Origin: Clostridia bacterium
Lineage (GTDB): Bacteria > Bacillota > Clostridia > Oscillospirales > SIG627
NCBI GenBank assembly: GCA_017517325.1
Contig: JAFWZW010000021.1
Location: 1-41,382, forward strand
Length of the DNA: 41,382 nucleotides
Reading direction: 5' to 3'
Shown piece after piece: positions 1 through 9,400 of this stretch; position 1 is the first letter of the stretch; each line of letters starts with the position of its first letter. The position numbers and the translations under genes were made by a program. The notes beneath the pieces were generated by a model. That model did no database searches, was not told the origin of the DNA, and saw nothing but the letters and a program-made list of their open reading frames with translations.

Positions 1-1038
1 CTTTCCACTACCTTCCAGTGGTTGCCCTCCAAGACCTTTTCTTACATCACCAGCAGCGTGGATCTGGAGGTGAAATTCTACGAAGGAAAACTTTACGGCG
101 GTATTCCCTACGTAAATCTGGCCTCCGGTAACCTTTACCGTATGATGGAGCTTTATAATACGGAAACAGGTGTTTTGAATATTGACAATTTTGCTGACGA
201 TAACAAGAATAAGATCTATTTCGGAACGGCCTGCTCCGGCACCGCTTGCTGGGGCTGGGCACGTGTGGTCAACTCGGCTGTTATGAAGTGGACCTCCAAT
301 ATGAACCAGAAGCACGGCTTTATTCCCGTGGGTCCTTACACCTACGATGCCTCCATAGAGGTATACGGAAAGAATGGGGCAGAGGATTGTAAGCCCATTT
401 GCAAACGCAACGGGATGCAGACGATGTACGAATCCTACGCCGCTCTGCAGAAGGCAGATTGCATCGTGAACCAGGGGCACGTGCGTATGATCAAAGAAGT
501 TCACGTGGAGCGATATCCCAACGGCACCATCATCGGCGATAAGAGCTACGTGATCCAGTGCGAGCAGGGGCTTTATACCAGCAGCGACATTCACGATCGC
601 ACCGCTGCCGACGGAACGGTTTATAAGATCCAGGGGAACGATAACCTGAAGACCTATTTTGCCGTGCTCTATTCCAGCGGCTATCTTCCCCATACCTTTG
701 CTGAATTTTTGGGAACGAATCCCGTAGAGCCCGGAAAGGTCACGATGGAACACAGCGGCCCCACCGCTACGGTGAACGATCTTCAAAGAGGAAATATTAA
801 GGCGAATTACCCCATTTCCGATATTTTCACCGTTTTGAAAAATGAGCAGGGCGAAGAAGTGTTTCGCTACGCTTTCCGCTTCGAGCGTCACTATAACAGA
901 AGCACGTCTCTCGCTCAAGCGGTTCCCATCAACGCAGTTCGTTCCTTCGTGGAAAAAGGAAATCATACCGTTGAGATCCTGGTTCAGCTTTCCACGGGCG
1001 AATTGATCACCGCTTACAGCGGCGCTTTGGTGGCATAA
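1..1038 (+). CDS. NlpC/P60-like cysteine hydrolase (5' truncated)
   Basis: The reading frame is open from base 1, so the N-terminus lies outside the window; the TTG at 22 is probably not the start. A Cys-rich patch (GTACSGTACWGWARV, Cys codon at 247-249) followed by VNQGHVRM (His codon at 478-480) has the order and spacing of the Cys and His of NlpC/P60-type papain-fold peptidoglycan hydrolases, in which the Cys begins a helix and the His follows a D-x-[IV] strand. The C-terminal third (from about base 730) looks like a beta-rich accessory domain. A cell-wall or amide hydrolase role is inferred from these motifs only. No secretion signal can be judged because the start is missing. A strong terminator follows the stop codon, so this is the last gene of its transcript. 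Confidence 0.5.
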   Translation, partial: LSTTFQWLPSKTFSYITSSVDLEVKFYEGKLYGGIPYVNLASGNLYRMMELYNTETGVLNIDNFADDNKNKIYFGTACSGTACWGWARVVNSAVMKWTSNMNQKHGFIPVGPYTYDASIEVYGKNGAEDCKPICKRNGMQTMYESYAALQKADCIVNQGHVRMIKEVHVERYPNGTIIGDKSYVIQCEQGLYTSSDIHDRTAADGTVYKIQGNDNLKTYFAVLYSSGYLPHTFAEFLGTNPVEPGKVTMEHSGPTATVNDLQRGNIKANYPISDIFTVLKNEQGEEVFRYAFRFERHYNRSTSLAQAVPINAVRSFVEKGNHTVEILVQLSTGELITAYSGALVA

Positions 1039-1060
1039 ACGAATTTGATTATTGATACGG

Positions 1061-1092
1061 AAAAAGGCGATCGAATTTTGATCGCCTTTTTT
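1061..1092 (+). terminator. Rho-independent terminator after the NlpC-like gene
   Basis: A 12-bp stem (AAAAAGGCGATC paired with GATCGCCTTTTT) with a short loop is followed by a T run. It lies 22 bases after the stop codon and separates this gene from argG. Confidence 0.9.
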
Positions 1093-1121
1093 GCATATTT
1101 TTGACTACAGTATTCGCGGAT

Positions 1122-1168
1122 AGTGAATAAATTGAATAAAATATTCATACATTCACGAAATATTCACT
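1122..1168 (+). promoter_or_regulatory. Candidate ArgR/AhrC operator cluster upstream of argG
   Basis: AGTGAATA at 1122-1129 and TATTCACT at 1161-1168 form an inverted pair around an inner dyad TGAATAAAATATTCA (1133-1147). These TGAAT/ATTCA half-sites match the core of the ARG box bound by ArgR/AhrC, although the inner spacer is 5 rather than the usual 4 bases. The position 31 bases upstream of the argG -35 element and the biosynthetic role of argG support arginine-dependent control. The assignment is inferred. Confidence 0.5.
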
Positions 1169-1198
1169 AAATATCTGCATATTTTGTGAGAATACCTA

Positions 1199-1227
1199 TT
1201 GCATTTTATTTTTTGGTGTGATAAGAT
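1199..1227 (+). promoter_or_regulatory. Sigma-A promoter of argG
   Basis: TTGCAT (1199-1204), 17-base spacer, TAAGAT (1222-1227). It sits just downstream of the TGAAT/ATTCA repeats and 45 bases before the argG start codon. Confidence 0.65.
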
Positions 1228-1241
1228 AGGAGCAGTTTTGT

Positions 1242-1255
1242 GGGGCAGCTGCCCC
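1242..1255 (+). other. Perfect 14-base palindrome in the argG leader
   Basis: GGGGCAGCTGCCCC is self-complementary and lies between the promoter and the ribosome site AGGAGG (1258-1263) of argG. In RNA it could form a short hairpin next to the ribosome site. It has no T run and is too small to be a recognised riboswitch; the function is unknown. Confidence 0.4.
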
Positions 1256-1271
1256 GTAGGAGGAATTATCA

Positions 1272-2498
1272 ATGAAAAAAGATATTAAAAAAGTAGTATT
1301 AGCATACTCCGGCGGTCTGGATACTTCTATTATCATTCCGTGGCTGAAGGAGAACTATAACGACCCCGAGATCATTGCCGTTTCCGGTAACGTGGGTCAG
1401 GCAGACGAGCTGGAAGGTCTGGAAGAAAAGGCCATCAAGACCGGTGCTTCCAAGATCTACATTGAAGATCTGACCGAAGAGTTTGTGGAAGAAATGGTCA
1501 TTCCCACCGTGCAGGCAGGTGCCAAGTATGAGGAATACCTGATGGGCACCGCTCTGGCTCGTCCCATCATTGCAAAGCGTCTTTGTGAGATCGCCCTGAA
1601 GGAAGGGGCAGACGCCATTTGCCACGGTTGCACCGGTAAGGGCAACGATCAGGTTCGTTTCGAGCTTGCCATCAAGGCTTTTGCACCGGAACTTACCATC
1701 ATCGCTCCTTGGCGTGAGTGGGATATCAAATCCCGCGAGGAAGAGATCGCATACGCCGAGGCACACGACGTACCCTTGAAGATCAACCGTGAAACCAACT
1801 ATTCCAAGGATAAGAATATGTGGCATCTTTCCCACGAGGGTCTGGATCTGGAGGATACCGGAAACGAGCCTCTCTACGAGAAGGAAGGCTTTTTGGAAAT
1901 GGGCGTTTCTCCCTTGCAGGCTCCCGATGAACCCACCTATCTCACTCTGGAATTTGAAGCAGGCAAGCCCGTTGCGCTTGACGGCGTGAAGATGAGCGCC
2001 AAGGAGATCATTCTGAAGCTCAACGTGCTGGGTGGCGAGAACGGCATCGGCCTTCTGGATATCGTAGAAAACCGTCTGGTTGGTATGAAGTGCCGCGGTG
2101 TGTACGAGACTCCCGGTGGAGCCATTCTGTATTTTGCTCATAACTATTTGGAAACTCTTTGTTTGGATAAGATGACCAAGCACAAGAAGGAAGAACTTTC
2201 CATCACCTTTGGTGAACTGCTTTACAACGGTCAGTGGTATACCCCCTTGCGTGAAGCACTCTCCGCCTTCGTTTCCAAGACTCAGGAACACGTCACCGGA
2301 AAGGTACGCATTAAGCTCTACAAGGGTAATATGATCAAAGCAGGTGCTTGGAGCGATTGGTCCCTCTATTCTGAGGAGATCGCAACCTTCGAGGAAGACG
2401 AGGTTTACGATCAGACCGATGCTACCGGCTTTATCAACCTGTGGGGTCTGCCCATCTCCGTGCAGGCACAGGTCAACGCAAAGAACAAAAAGAAATAA
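1272..2498 (+). CDS. argG: Argininosuccinate synthase
   Basis: ArgG joins citrulline and aspartate using ATP to give argininosuccinate, the penultimate step of arginine synthesis, in the cytosol. The 408-residue length is typical of the family. The ATP pyrophosphatase P-loop motif AYSGGLDTS is at residues 11-19, and the conserved [15 protein letters not shown] stretch and the PWREWD motif follow. The start ATG at 1272 has an ideal AGGAGG ribosome site 8 bases upstream. No argH is adjacent in the window, so the gene stands alone between two terminators with its own promoter and likely ArgR operator. The identification is secure. Confidence 0.98.
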   Translation: MKKDIKKVVLAYSGGLDTSIIIPWLKENYNDPEIIAVSGNVGQADELEGLEEKAIKTGASKIYIEDLTEEFVEEMVIPTVQAGAKYEEYLMGTALARPIIAKRLCEIALKEGADAICHGCTGKGNDQVRFELAIKAFAPELTIIAPWREWDIKSREEEIAYAEAHDVPLKINRETNYSKDKNMWHLSHEGLDLEDTGNEPLYEKEGFLEMGVSPLQAPDEPTYLTLEFEAGKPVALDGVKMSAKEIILKLNVLGGENGIGLLDIVENRLVGMKCRGVYETPGGAILYFAHNYLETLCLDKMTKHKKEELSITFGELLYNGQWYTPLREALSAFVSKTQEHVTGKVRIKLYKGNMIKAGAWSDWSLYSEEIATFEEDEVYDQTDATGFINLWGLPISVQAQVNAKNKKK

Positions 2499-2502
2499 AA
2501 GT

Positions 2503-2530
2503 AAAATGCCGCCAAAAGGCGGCATTTTTT
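2503..2530 (+). terminator. Rho-independent terminator after argG
   Basis: AAAATGCCGCC and GGCGGCATTTT form an 11-bp stem with an AAAA loop and T run, directly after the argG stop. The ribosome site of the following gene begins just past the T run, so some readthrough may supply comF expression. Confidence 0.9.
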
Positions 2531-2540
2531 GTGAGGGAAA

Positions 2541-3233
2541 ATGAAAGAGCAAAAATCGAATCTGCAAAGGCTGGGAAAAGAGACCTTAAAGTTTTTTATG
2601 CCGGATCAATGCGCCGTTTGCGGTGAATGCGGGTGGCACCCTCTTTGCCCCGAATGTCGGGAAGCGCTTCAGCGGGATCTTTCCCCTTGGCGCTTTCTTT
2701 GCTACGGCGGCAACGGCTTTGCCGATCGTATGCTGGCGCTCTTTCCTTATGAGAGCATATCGGCGCGTTCCCTTATTTTCCGTTGGAAGCGGGAAAATTA
2801 TGAAGAGATCCGTGGGTGCGCCCGCTGGCTCGTGGGTCGTGCCGTTAAAGGTCGTATGTTTTATAAAGGCGTTGATCTTGTGACCTTTGCACCCCGCCGA
2901 CCTTCGGCTCAACGCCGTGCCGGTTTCGATCAGGGGGAGGAGCTTGCGGGTATCGTTGCGGAGGCAATCGGTCGCCCGTCCGTCGCTCTTCTTGAAAGGC
3001 GCGGCTTCGGAAAAGCACAGCACCGTCTTTCCGGCTCTGCTCGGAAAAAGAACGTGCAAGGGGCTTTTTCTGCTACTCGCCGCCTTGCGGGAGAAACGGT
3101 TCTCCTTGTGGATGACGTTGTCACCACCGGCGCCAGTGTGCGGGAATGCGCGCGTATCCTCAAAGGGGCAGGGGCTCAAAAGGTATACGTTCTTTGCCTT
3201 GCCCACCCCCGCCCTCACGGAAAGGGGAAATAA
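2541..3233 (+). CDS. comF: ComF-family phosphoribosyltransferase-like protein
   Basis: At 230 residues this has the ComF layout. An N-terminal zinc-binding part contains CAVCG and CPEC pairs (about residues 24-42), and the C-terminal PRTase fold carries the PRPP loop VLLVDDVVTTGAS (about residues 190-202). The internal motif RRAGFDQGEELA is a version of the family's R..GFNQ..LA block. In Firmicutes ComF is linked to DNA uptake during transformation, but members are widespread in organisms with no known competence, so the cell role is uncertain. The gene begins 10 bases after the argG terminator with a modest GAGGG ribosome site. No competence gene neighbours it here. Confidence 0.88.
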   Translation: MKEQKSNLQRLGKETLKFFMPDQCAVCGECGWHPLCPECREALQRDLSPWRFLCYGGNGFADRMLALFPYESISARSLIFRWKRENYEEIRGCARWLVGRAVKGRMFYKGVDLVTFAPRRPSAQRRAGFDQGEELAGIVAEAIGRPSVALLERRGFGKAQHRLSGSARKKNVQGAFSATRRLAGETVLLVDDVVTTGASVRECARILKGAGAQKVYVLCLAHPRPHGKGK

Positions 3234-3275
3234 GTGTAGATGTTCAAAAAAAATTAAAAAAATGTCGAAAATTAC

Positions 3276-3304
3276 TTTACTTTTGGCAATGCCTGTGATA
3301 GAAT
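3276..3304 (+). promoter_or_regulatory. Sigma-A promoter of the HD-domain gene
   Basis: TTTACT (3276-3281), 17-base spacer, TAGAAT (3299-3304), in an AT-rich gap. The gene begins 41 bases downstream behind an AAAGAGGTGA ribosome site. Confidence 0.55.
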
Positions 3305-3345
3305 AAATTTCCTTTCAACAAAAAATTAAGGAAAGAGGTGAACGT

Positions 3346-6300
3346 ATGAAAAAAGAAAAGAAAGAGGCAGGTTTTAAGCCCAGAACTTACCTTCAGTACG
3401 TATTGGATGTGTTTGTCAGCGACGGGATCACATACGATGCCATCAGCGATGCCTACGGGCGGGAATCTATTACCGATGAAAGCATCCGCGTCGCCCACAC
3501 CCGCAGAGGTAGGGGCAATCTTCCCCGCGGTGTAACGCCGGAGGAATTTTGCGATCTGGTTTTTGATAATTTTTATTCCGATCTTGATTATCAAAAGCAA
3601 TTTGCCAGCCAGTTATACCACGAATTGGTGGCCAACGGGGTGATGCCGTCGGAATATGCCGAGCATATCCACAAGATCGACGGTATGTCCGATTCTTTTG
3701 AAAGCAAAACTTTTCATACGTTTCTCCTTTATTTGCTCTCTGTGGACCGCCGCGCCAAATATACCGGCCGCAGAAACGTGAAAAAGGAGGGGGGCGGGAA
3801 CGTTACGACCCGGCCTATATCCGCTCCCAAAAACGAAGGGAGCGCCGAGGAATTATCTGCGCGCTTCTTCCATCAGGGGGCAGCCTCCCTGATCCGTACC
3901 GAGCGGGAGGAGATGGAGGTCGCCCTTGGGCAGATCTCTACGGTTTTTGAAAGCATCTCCACCCTTCATACGGATGCTCCTTTGGATCCGTATCCCGAAA
4001 AAGGAAAGCTTCTTTCTTCTATCAGAGATGAGATCGTTCGCCGCGTTCTCTGTACCGACCAACGCGAGATCCTTAAGATCGAGGGTCCCCTTGGTTGCTA
4101 TAAAAACCGCATTATGCAGTATCTTTGCCTTTCTCTGGACAAGAGCGGAGAGCCCATCCTGCCTTTCTATATCGACCTCGCCGCCTACGAAAAGTTTTCC
4201 GACGGAGATGGGGATACGGCGGAAAAGGAACTGTTAGAGGATTTTACCGCCGATATCCAAAAGGCCACCGTTCTTGCCGCACGCCAACCGAGGAAAACCC
4301 CCGTTCTTCTGCTGGATGGCGTGCGGGATTTCTTCTGCAGCCGTGAATCGCTCTATTACGCCATTCACGACCTGATCCAGAATTCTCCCTTCCGCCTGAT
4401 CACCTGCGTGGATACGGAATTTACGGTGAACGTTCAGCAGCTTTATCAGCCGCACCCCATTGTTTCGGATCAATACGGTATGTATTTGCGTATCCGCTCC
4501 ATGAATCTTCTCCGCAGAGAGGCTTGTATGGAGTTTATCGGCAATTGCATCGGTGTTTTCGGTGTGAAGTTGCCCCGCAAGATCAGCACGGAACAGCTGT
4601 ATGAAAGCCTGCTTCGTCTTGATTTCCTTACGGTGGATGCGTATTGGCTGGTGCGGATCCTCTCTGAAAATTTTTACGATCTCTTGGATTCCGAAATTGA
4701 TATTGCCAATCTCTACGATTCCATTTGCCTGAAATTCCTTGGCTCTCACGAGTTGGTGGATTCTGCGGCAGAGCTTGCCTTCGCCTTTGAATTTGGCAGA
4801 TTGGACCCCTCGGTGAACCCGTATTTTGACCGTCGGTGGGAGCTGATCCGCAAGCACAGAAGCGTTTTGGATTACCTTTTGGCAAAGCATTACGTTAAGC
4901 TTCTTTCGGAGCCGGATCTGCAAAACGGAGATCACGGGAAAAACGTGGAGAGCCTTTCCTTCTTCAATATGGTGCTTCAGAAAAACGTGACCCGCTTCGT
5001 GGTGGCAATGCTTCGCGGGGTGGATGATCTGGAGCATCGGATCATGCTTCTTGCAAGTCGCTATTACAACGATCTTTCTCTCTTTGGTAAAAGTGAGCTG
5101 ACTTTCTGGATGGCAAGGCTTCAAAATCCCGTGAGAAAGAAAAAGAGCGTAGGGCTTTTGAAAAAGTATTTGCAAAAGGAACTGAATCAATATCAGAATC
5201 ACCTTTACGAAAACCCACAGGAAAAGCGAGAAGCCGCCTTTCTGATCCGTGGGATCGCCGTCAGCCTCATTTATGAAAACGACGGGAACGCTCTGCGGTA
5301 CTATCTGGATTCCCTTTTGCGGGATAAAACTGCCAATTCCGTGAACCGCGGCTTTCATTTAGAGTATTACGGGGATAAGTATTATATTCCCAATAAGACC
5401 CTGCCTGATTTTGAGGATGATACGTCAAAGGGTGAGGTGACTATGACGGTGCTGTGCCTTTCTTTGGATGGGCGTATGCGCAGCGCCTCGGCGCCCGCTA
5501 TGGTAGCTTACCTTGAAATTATGACCCTCTGCAACCTGATTCAGGCGCGGATCGAGCATCGCACCGACGTGGCACCTTCTATGGACGTGACCCCCTTTGC
5601 AGGAAAGTGCCTGAAGTATTTGGGGTGGATTCTTCGTGGCAGAATGCCTGCCGGCCTCCGCCGTACCGCTGTGTATTTTCGATGGATGGAGCACGAGCTG
5701 AAGGACTTCCTTGGGCTTTTTGAAAAGGAAGAAAGGATCGTTCATTACCCCTCAAGCGTTATGAATCTCTTTTCTATGGCTCCGAAGGTGGAGCGCGCAG
5801 GCTGGGTAGATCTTGGGATTGAGAGACCCGAAAATATCGTAGAGCATATGTACAACTGCTGGCTGATGGGTCTTTTGTATCTCCCCGGGGAAAGTGATGC
5901 GGCAGGGTATGATAAAAACACCGTTTTGAAGCTTCTACTTATTCACGATTTGGGCGAGACGGTGACGGGGGATATCAGCCGCCCCAAAAAGAAAAAGAAT
6001 CCCGCCTTTTACGATAGTCAAGAGCGGGCGGCAATGCAATCGCTTTTCCTTACCGGTACCTATCCCTCTGCGGTGAATTTAGATGAATACCTTACCCTTT
6101 GGGATTCGTGGGATGAGAAGGATGGGATCAACGCCGCCATCGCCAGGGATATTGATAATCTTCAGACGGTTTTCAGATTCTGTCAGTATTACAAGGCAGA
6201 TCCCGGGCGCTATACCGATGAACAGATCGGCTACTGGATGGATGGCATCGGTACTCTGGAAACGCAGGTAGTCAAGGGAATTGCCGATACGGTGGTACTT

Positions 6301-6354
6301 CAAAACCCCGAATTTGAAGAAGTCGTTACCCGATACCGCAGTTTGCGGGATTGA
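3346..6354 (+). CDS. Large protein with degenerate P-loop region and C-terminal HDDC2/YfbR-type HD nucleotidase domain
   Basis: The 1002-residue protein has three parts. Residues 1-240 are of unknown type. The middle carries a Walker-A-like loop (GPLGCYKNR, residues 247-255) and a Walker-B-like strand PVLLLDG (319-325), followed by a long mostly helical section; this order is like STAND/NACHT-type NTPases, but the A motif lacks the final Gly and Ser/Thr, so nucleotide binding may be lost. The C-terminus (about 805-980) closely follows HDDC2/YfbR 5'-deoxynucleotidases: RAGWVDLG, EHM (His834), IHDLGE (His867, Asp868, Glu871), GD (Asp875) and DIDN (Asp937). That family dephosphorylates deoxynucleoside monophosphates with a metal. 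Joining an NTPase-like regulator to a nucleotidase suggests a switchable nucleotide-depleting enzyme; this is inference. It is a single-gene transcript with its own promoter and a strong terminator. Confidence 0.7.
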   Translation: MKKEKKEAGFKPRTYLQYVLDVFVSDGITYDAISDAYGRESITDESIRVAHTRRGRGNLPRGVTPEEFCDLVFDNFYSDLDYQKQFASQLYHELVANGVMPSEYAEHIHKIDGMSDSFESKTFHTFLLYLLSVDRRAKYTGRRNVKKEGGGNVTTRPISAPKNEGSAEELSARFFHQGAASLIRTEREEMEVALGQISTVFESISTLHTDAPLDPYPEKGKLLSSIRDEIVRRVLCTDQREILKIEGPLGCYKNRIMQYLCLSLDKSGEPILPFYIDLAAYEKFSDGDGDTAEKELLEDFTADIQKATVLAARQPRKTPVLLLDGVRDFFCSRESLYYAIHDLIQNSPFRLITCVDTEFTVNVQQLYQPHPIVSDQYGMYLRIRSMNLLRREACMEFIGNCIGVFGVKLPRKISTEQLYESLLRLDFLTVDAYWLVRILSENFYDLLDSEIDIANLYDSICLKFLGSHELVDSAAELAFAFEFGRLDPSVNPYFDRRWELIRKHRSVLDYLLAKHYVKLLSEPDLQNGDHGKNVESLSFFNMVLQKNVTRFVVAMLRGVDDLEHRIMLLASRYYNDLSLFGKSELTFWMARLQNPVRKKKSVGLLKKYLQKELNQYQNHLYENPQEKREAAFLIRGIAVSLIYENDGNALRYYLDSLLRDKTANSVNRGFHLEYYGDKYYIPNKTLPDFEDDTSKGEVTMTVLCLSLDGRMRSASAPAMVAYLEIMTLCNLIQARIEHRTDVAPSMDVTPFAGKCLKYLGWILRGRMPAGLRRTAVYFRWMEHELKDFLGLFEKEERIVHYPSSVMNLFSMAPKVERAGWVDLGIERPENIVEHMYNCWLMGLLYLPGESDAAGYDKNTVLKLLLIHDLGETVTGDISRPKKKKNPAFYDSQERAAMQSLFLTGTYPSAVNLDEYLTLWDSWDEKDGINAAIARDIDNLQTVFRFCQYYKADPGRYTDEQIGYWMDGIGTLETQVVKGIADTVVLQNPEFEEVVTRYRSLRD

Positions 6355-6362
6355 TATCAGAG

Positions 6363-6403
6363 AAAAGACAAAACAAATCGAATGATTTGTTTTGTCTTTT
6401 TTT
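6363..6403 (+). terminator. Strong Rho-independent terminator after the HD-domain gene
   Basis: A 17-bp stem (6363-6379 with 6384-6400), GAAT loop and T run. It separates the HD gene from the helicase operon. Confidence 0.93.
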
Positions 6404-6417
6404 GCCCATTTTCGCGC

Positions 6418-6447
6418 TTTACTATCGGTTTTTCCATTTGGTAAAAT
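6418..6447 (+). promoter_or_regulatory. Promoter of the helicase-MoxR-DUF2201 operon
   Basis: TTTACT (6418-6423), 18-base spacer, TAAAAT (6442-6447), immediately after the terminator and about 45 bases before the likely start codon. Confidence 0.55.
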
Positions 6448-6493
6448 GATATCGTGGAATTTCTTCTTAAGTAAGGAAAAAGAAAGGATGGTG

Positions 6494-9400
6494 ATGAAAA
6501 TGAAACCGTATTTTGAAGAAACCGTGGTAGACGCCTTTGACTTGACTATGGAAGATTCGGGACAAAGCTTTGTAACGGGGGATGCGCCCGTCAGTACCGA
6601 CGATATGCTTATGGAATCTCTCAACCGCTTCGGCGGAGTGGATCTTCCCTTTATTGCGGCAGGTGCGGCCATGACCTGCGAAGAAGCGGCGCTGGAGCTG
6701 GAAGGGGCCATCTTTCAGGATCCCGATGCGCTGGAGGACGAAAGGGATTACGATATTTCCGTTGGCTGGCAGCTTTCCGCTCATTATTTAAGCGGTAATG
6801 CCGCAAAAAAGCTGGAAAAGGCATTGAAGGCCAACCGCCGCTTTCCGGGGCGCTTTGCACGGAATATCAAGGCTTTGCGCCGCATCCTTCCCAAAAAACT
6901 GGGTATTGAGGATATTTACATCAGCATCGGCGCCGTATGGATCCCTCAATGGGAGTATGTGTCATTCCTCTGTGAGTTTCTTCATTTGAGGGTGGCGCCG
7001 AAGCTGGATTACAATAAAGCTCTTTCTTGCTATAAGATCACTCCACCGCCGGAGGCCTCCCGTTCCGTTCTCAACACCATTACCTACGGGGTGCGCTCTG
7101 ACGAAGATCGTTACGGCAATGCCTGGCGCAAGCAGTATCTGACGGCTATGGATCTGGTGGAGGCAATGCTCAACGCAAAAACCGTCAAGGTATTTGACTA
7201 TCACCCTCTTGGAAGCGGTGGGAACTATCGGTACGAGCCTGTATTCAACCGCAACAAGACGGTGGAGGCTCAGGAAAAAAAGCGGAGCATTCAGGAGGCC
7301 TTTCAAAAATGGGTTTTGGATGATCCCCAGCGGGCAGATCGCTTTGCGGGATATTATAACGATGCCTTCGTGGGCTACGCCTTCCCTCGGTTTGACGGCT
7401 CCTTTATGCGCTTTCCCGGTTTAAACCCCGAGATCCGGCTTTACCCCCATCAAAAAGCGGCGGTGGTACGGGCGCTGGTTTGCCCTAAGGTGCTCTTCGC
7501 TCACGACGTGGGCACGGGCAAGACCTATGAAATGATCGCCTCCGTTCACGAATTGTACCGCCTGAAAATTTCACGGAAGAATATGGTGGTGTGCCCCAAT
7601 CATCTTCTTTCTGCTATGGTTAACGCTCATAGGCTCTTGTATCCCTCGGATCGGCTGATGGTGGTCTCTCCTCAAAAATTCAAGCCCTCTCAGCGCCGCC
7701 GTGTGTTGGAGGAGATCCGAGATGGTGACGTTACTGCGGTTTATATGGCCGCCACCTGCTTTGATATGGTCGTTATGAGCCGAAACTATTACGTTGACCA
7801 AATGGAAAAGGAGATCCGCGCTTTGCGCGGTGCTACCTTCGTTGCCTCCGAGCAGGAGAAAAAAATGATGGAAAGACGGGCGGATTCTCTTTCCAAAAAG
7901 CTCGTCACTTATTTGGCGGAAGCAAAGGCTTGCCCTTGGCTCCATTACGACGAGCTGGGGATCGAGACCCTCGTGGTAGACGAGGCTCATAACTACAAGA
8001 ATATTCCCATTCAAAGCCGTTCCGATCACGTGATCGGTCTTTCGGGGAAGGGGAGCCAGAAAAGCGCGGAAATGCTGGAAAAGGTACATTCTACCCCGCG
8101 TGTGATCTTTGCTACCGGTACACCGCTGACCAACAGCCTTGCGGATCTTTACACCCTTCAGACCTACCTTCAGCCTGAGGTCTTGCGCTACCACGGCATT
8201 CACACCTTTGATGCCTGGGTCAATACCTTCGGAAAACGGGAAAACAGCGTGGAATGCGACGTGGACGCCAACAGCAACGCCCTTCGTTCCGTGACCCGCT
8301 TTACCTCCTTTCACAATCTGAGCGAGCTTATGTCTATGTTTTGCCAGGTTTGTGATTTTCACCGTGGACAGGAAAAGGAGGAAGGCGTTCCACTGTACGA
8401 TGGGCCCGTGAACGTTACGGTTCCCCGCAGTGAAGCCCAAGAGCGTTATATCAACTATCTTTCCCGCCGTACTGATGCCATACGAAGCTGTCAGGTGGAT
8501 CGGGTGGAGGATAACCTTTTGAAGGTGACCATTGACGGCAGAAAGGCAGCGTTGGATATCCGCCTGGTGGATGAAAATGCAAGGAACCTCAGCCATATCA
8601 ATAAGGTGGAGGCCTGCGCACGCCGCGTGCTGGCAGAATATGAAGCCCACCCGGGCTGTGCTCAGGTGGTATTCAGCGATATCGGAACGCCCAAAGCTTC
8701 CTTTAACGTATACGACGCTCTGGCGCATCGCTTGGTTTCAGGGGGGATCCCCCGTCACGAGATTGCCTTCGTTCACGATGCCGAAACCGAATCGGCACGT
8801 AACCGCCTTTTTGAGGAGGTAAACGAAGGTAAGATCCGCGTTATCGTTGGCTCCACTCAAAAATTAGGGGTGGGGGTAAACGTTCAGAAGCGTTTGGTGG
8901 CCCTTCATCACCTTTCCGTGCCCTGGCGCCCCAGTGATATGGTTCAGCGGGAAGGGCGCATTTTGCGAAAGGGGAATGAATGCGAGAAGGTTTCCATATA
9001 CCGCTATATTACCGAAGGCACTTTTGATGCCTATTCCTGGCAGCTTCTGGAGACCAAGCAGAAATTCATCGTATCGCTGCTGCAGGGGCTATCCTCCGCC
9101 CGTGAAAGCGAGGATATTGCCGATTCTGTTCTGGATTACGCCACGGTAAAGGCGATTGCCATCGGCAATCCCCTGATCAAGGTGCGGGTAGAACTTTCCA
9201 TTCGGTTGGAGCGGGCGAAGATCTCATCTAAGGAGCGGCAAAATCAATTGCAGGATCTGACAACGCTTCTTGAGGTCTACCCTGAAAAACGCAGAAAATT
9301 GGAAGAAAAGCGGCGGATCGCCCTTTTGGATGCGGCATATTACGATCAAAATAAGGAAACTCTTTCACGAGAAGAGCTGGTGGCCTTTGGGGAAGAGCTT

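Noticed and set aside
1242-1255. Riboswitch in the argG leader
   Set aside because: The leader is about 40 bases and has only a small palindrome; no known riboswitch or T-box features are present.
1299-2567. 422-residue reverse ORF across argG
   Set aside because: It lies fully antisense to argG, has no ribosome site or recognisable domain, and its codons mirror argG codon bias.
4234-5358. 374-residue reverse ORF inside the HD-domain gene
   Set aside because: Antisense shadow; the forward frame carries clear HD-nucleotidase motifs and a ribosome site.
6392-6493. N-terminal extension of the helicase to 1132 residues
   Set aside because: It would start within the terminator of the upstream gene and cover the operon promoter.
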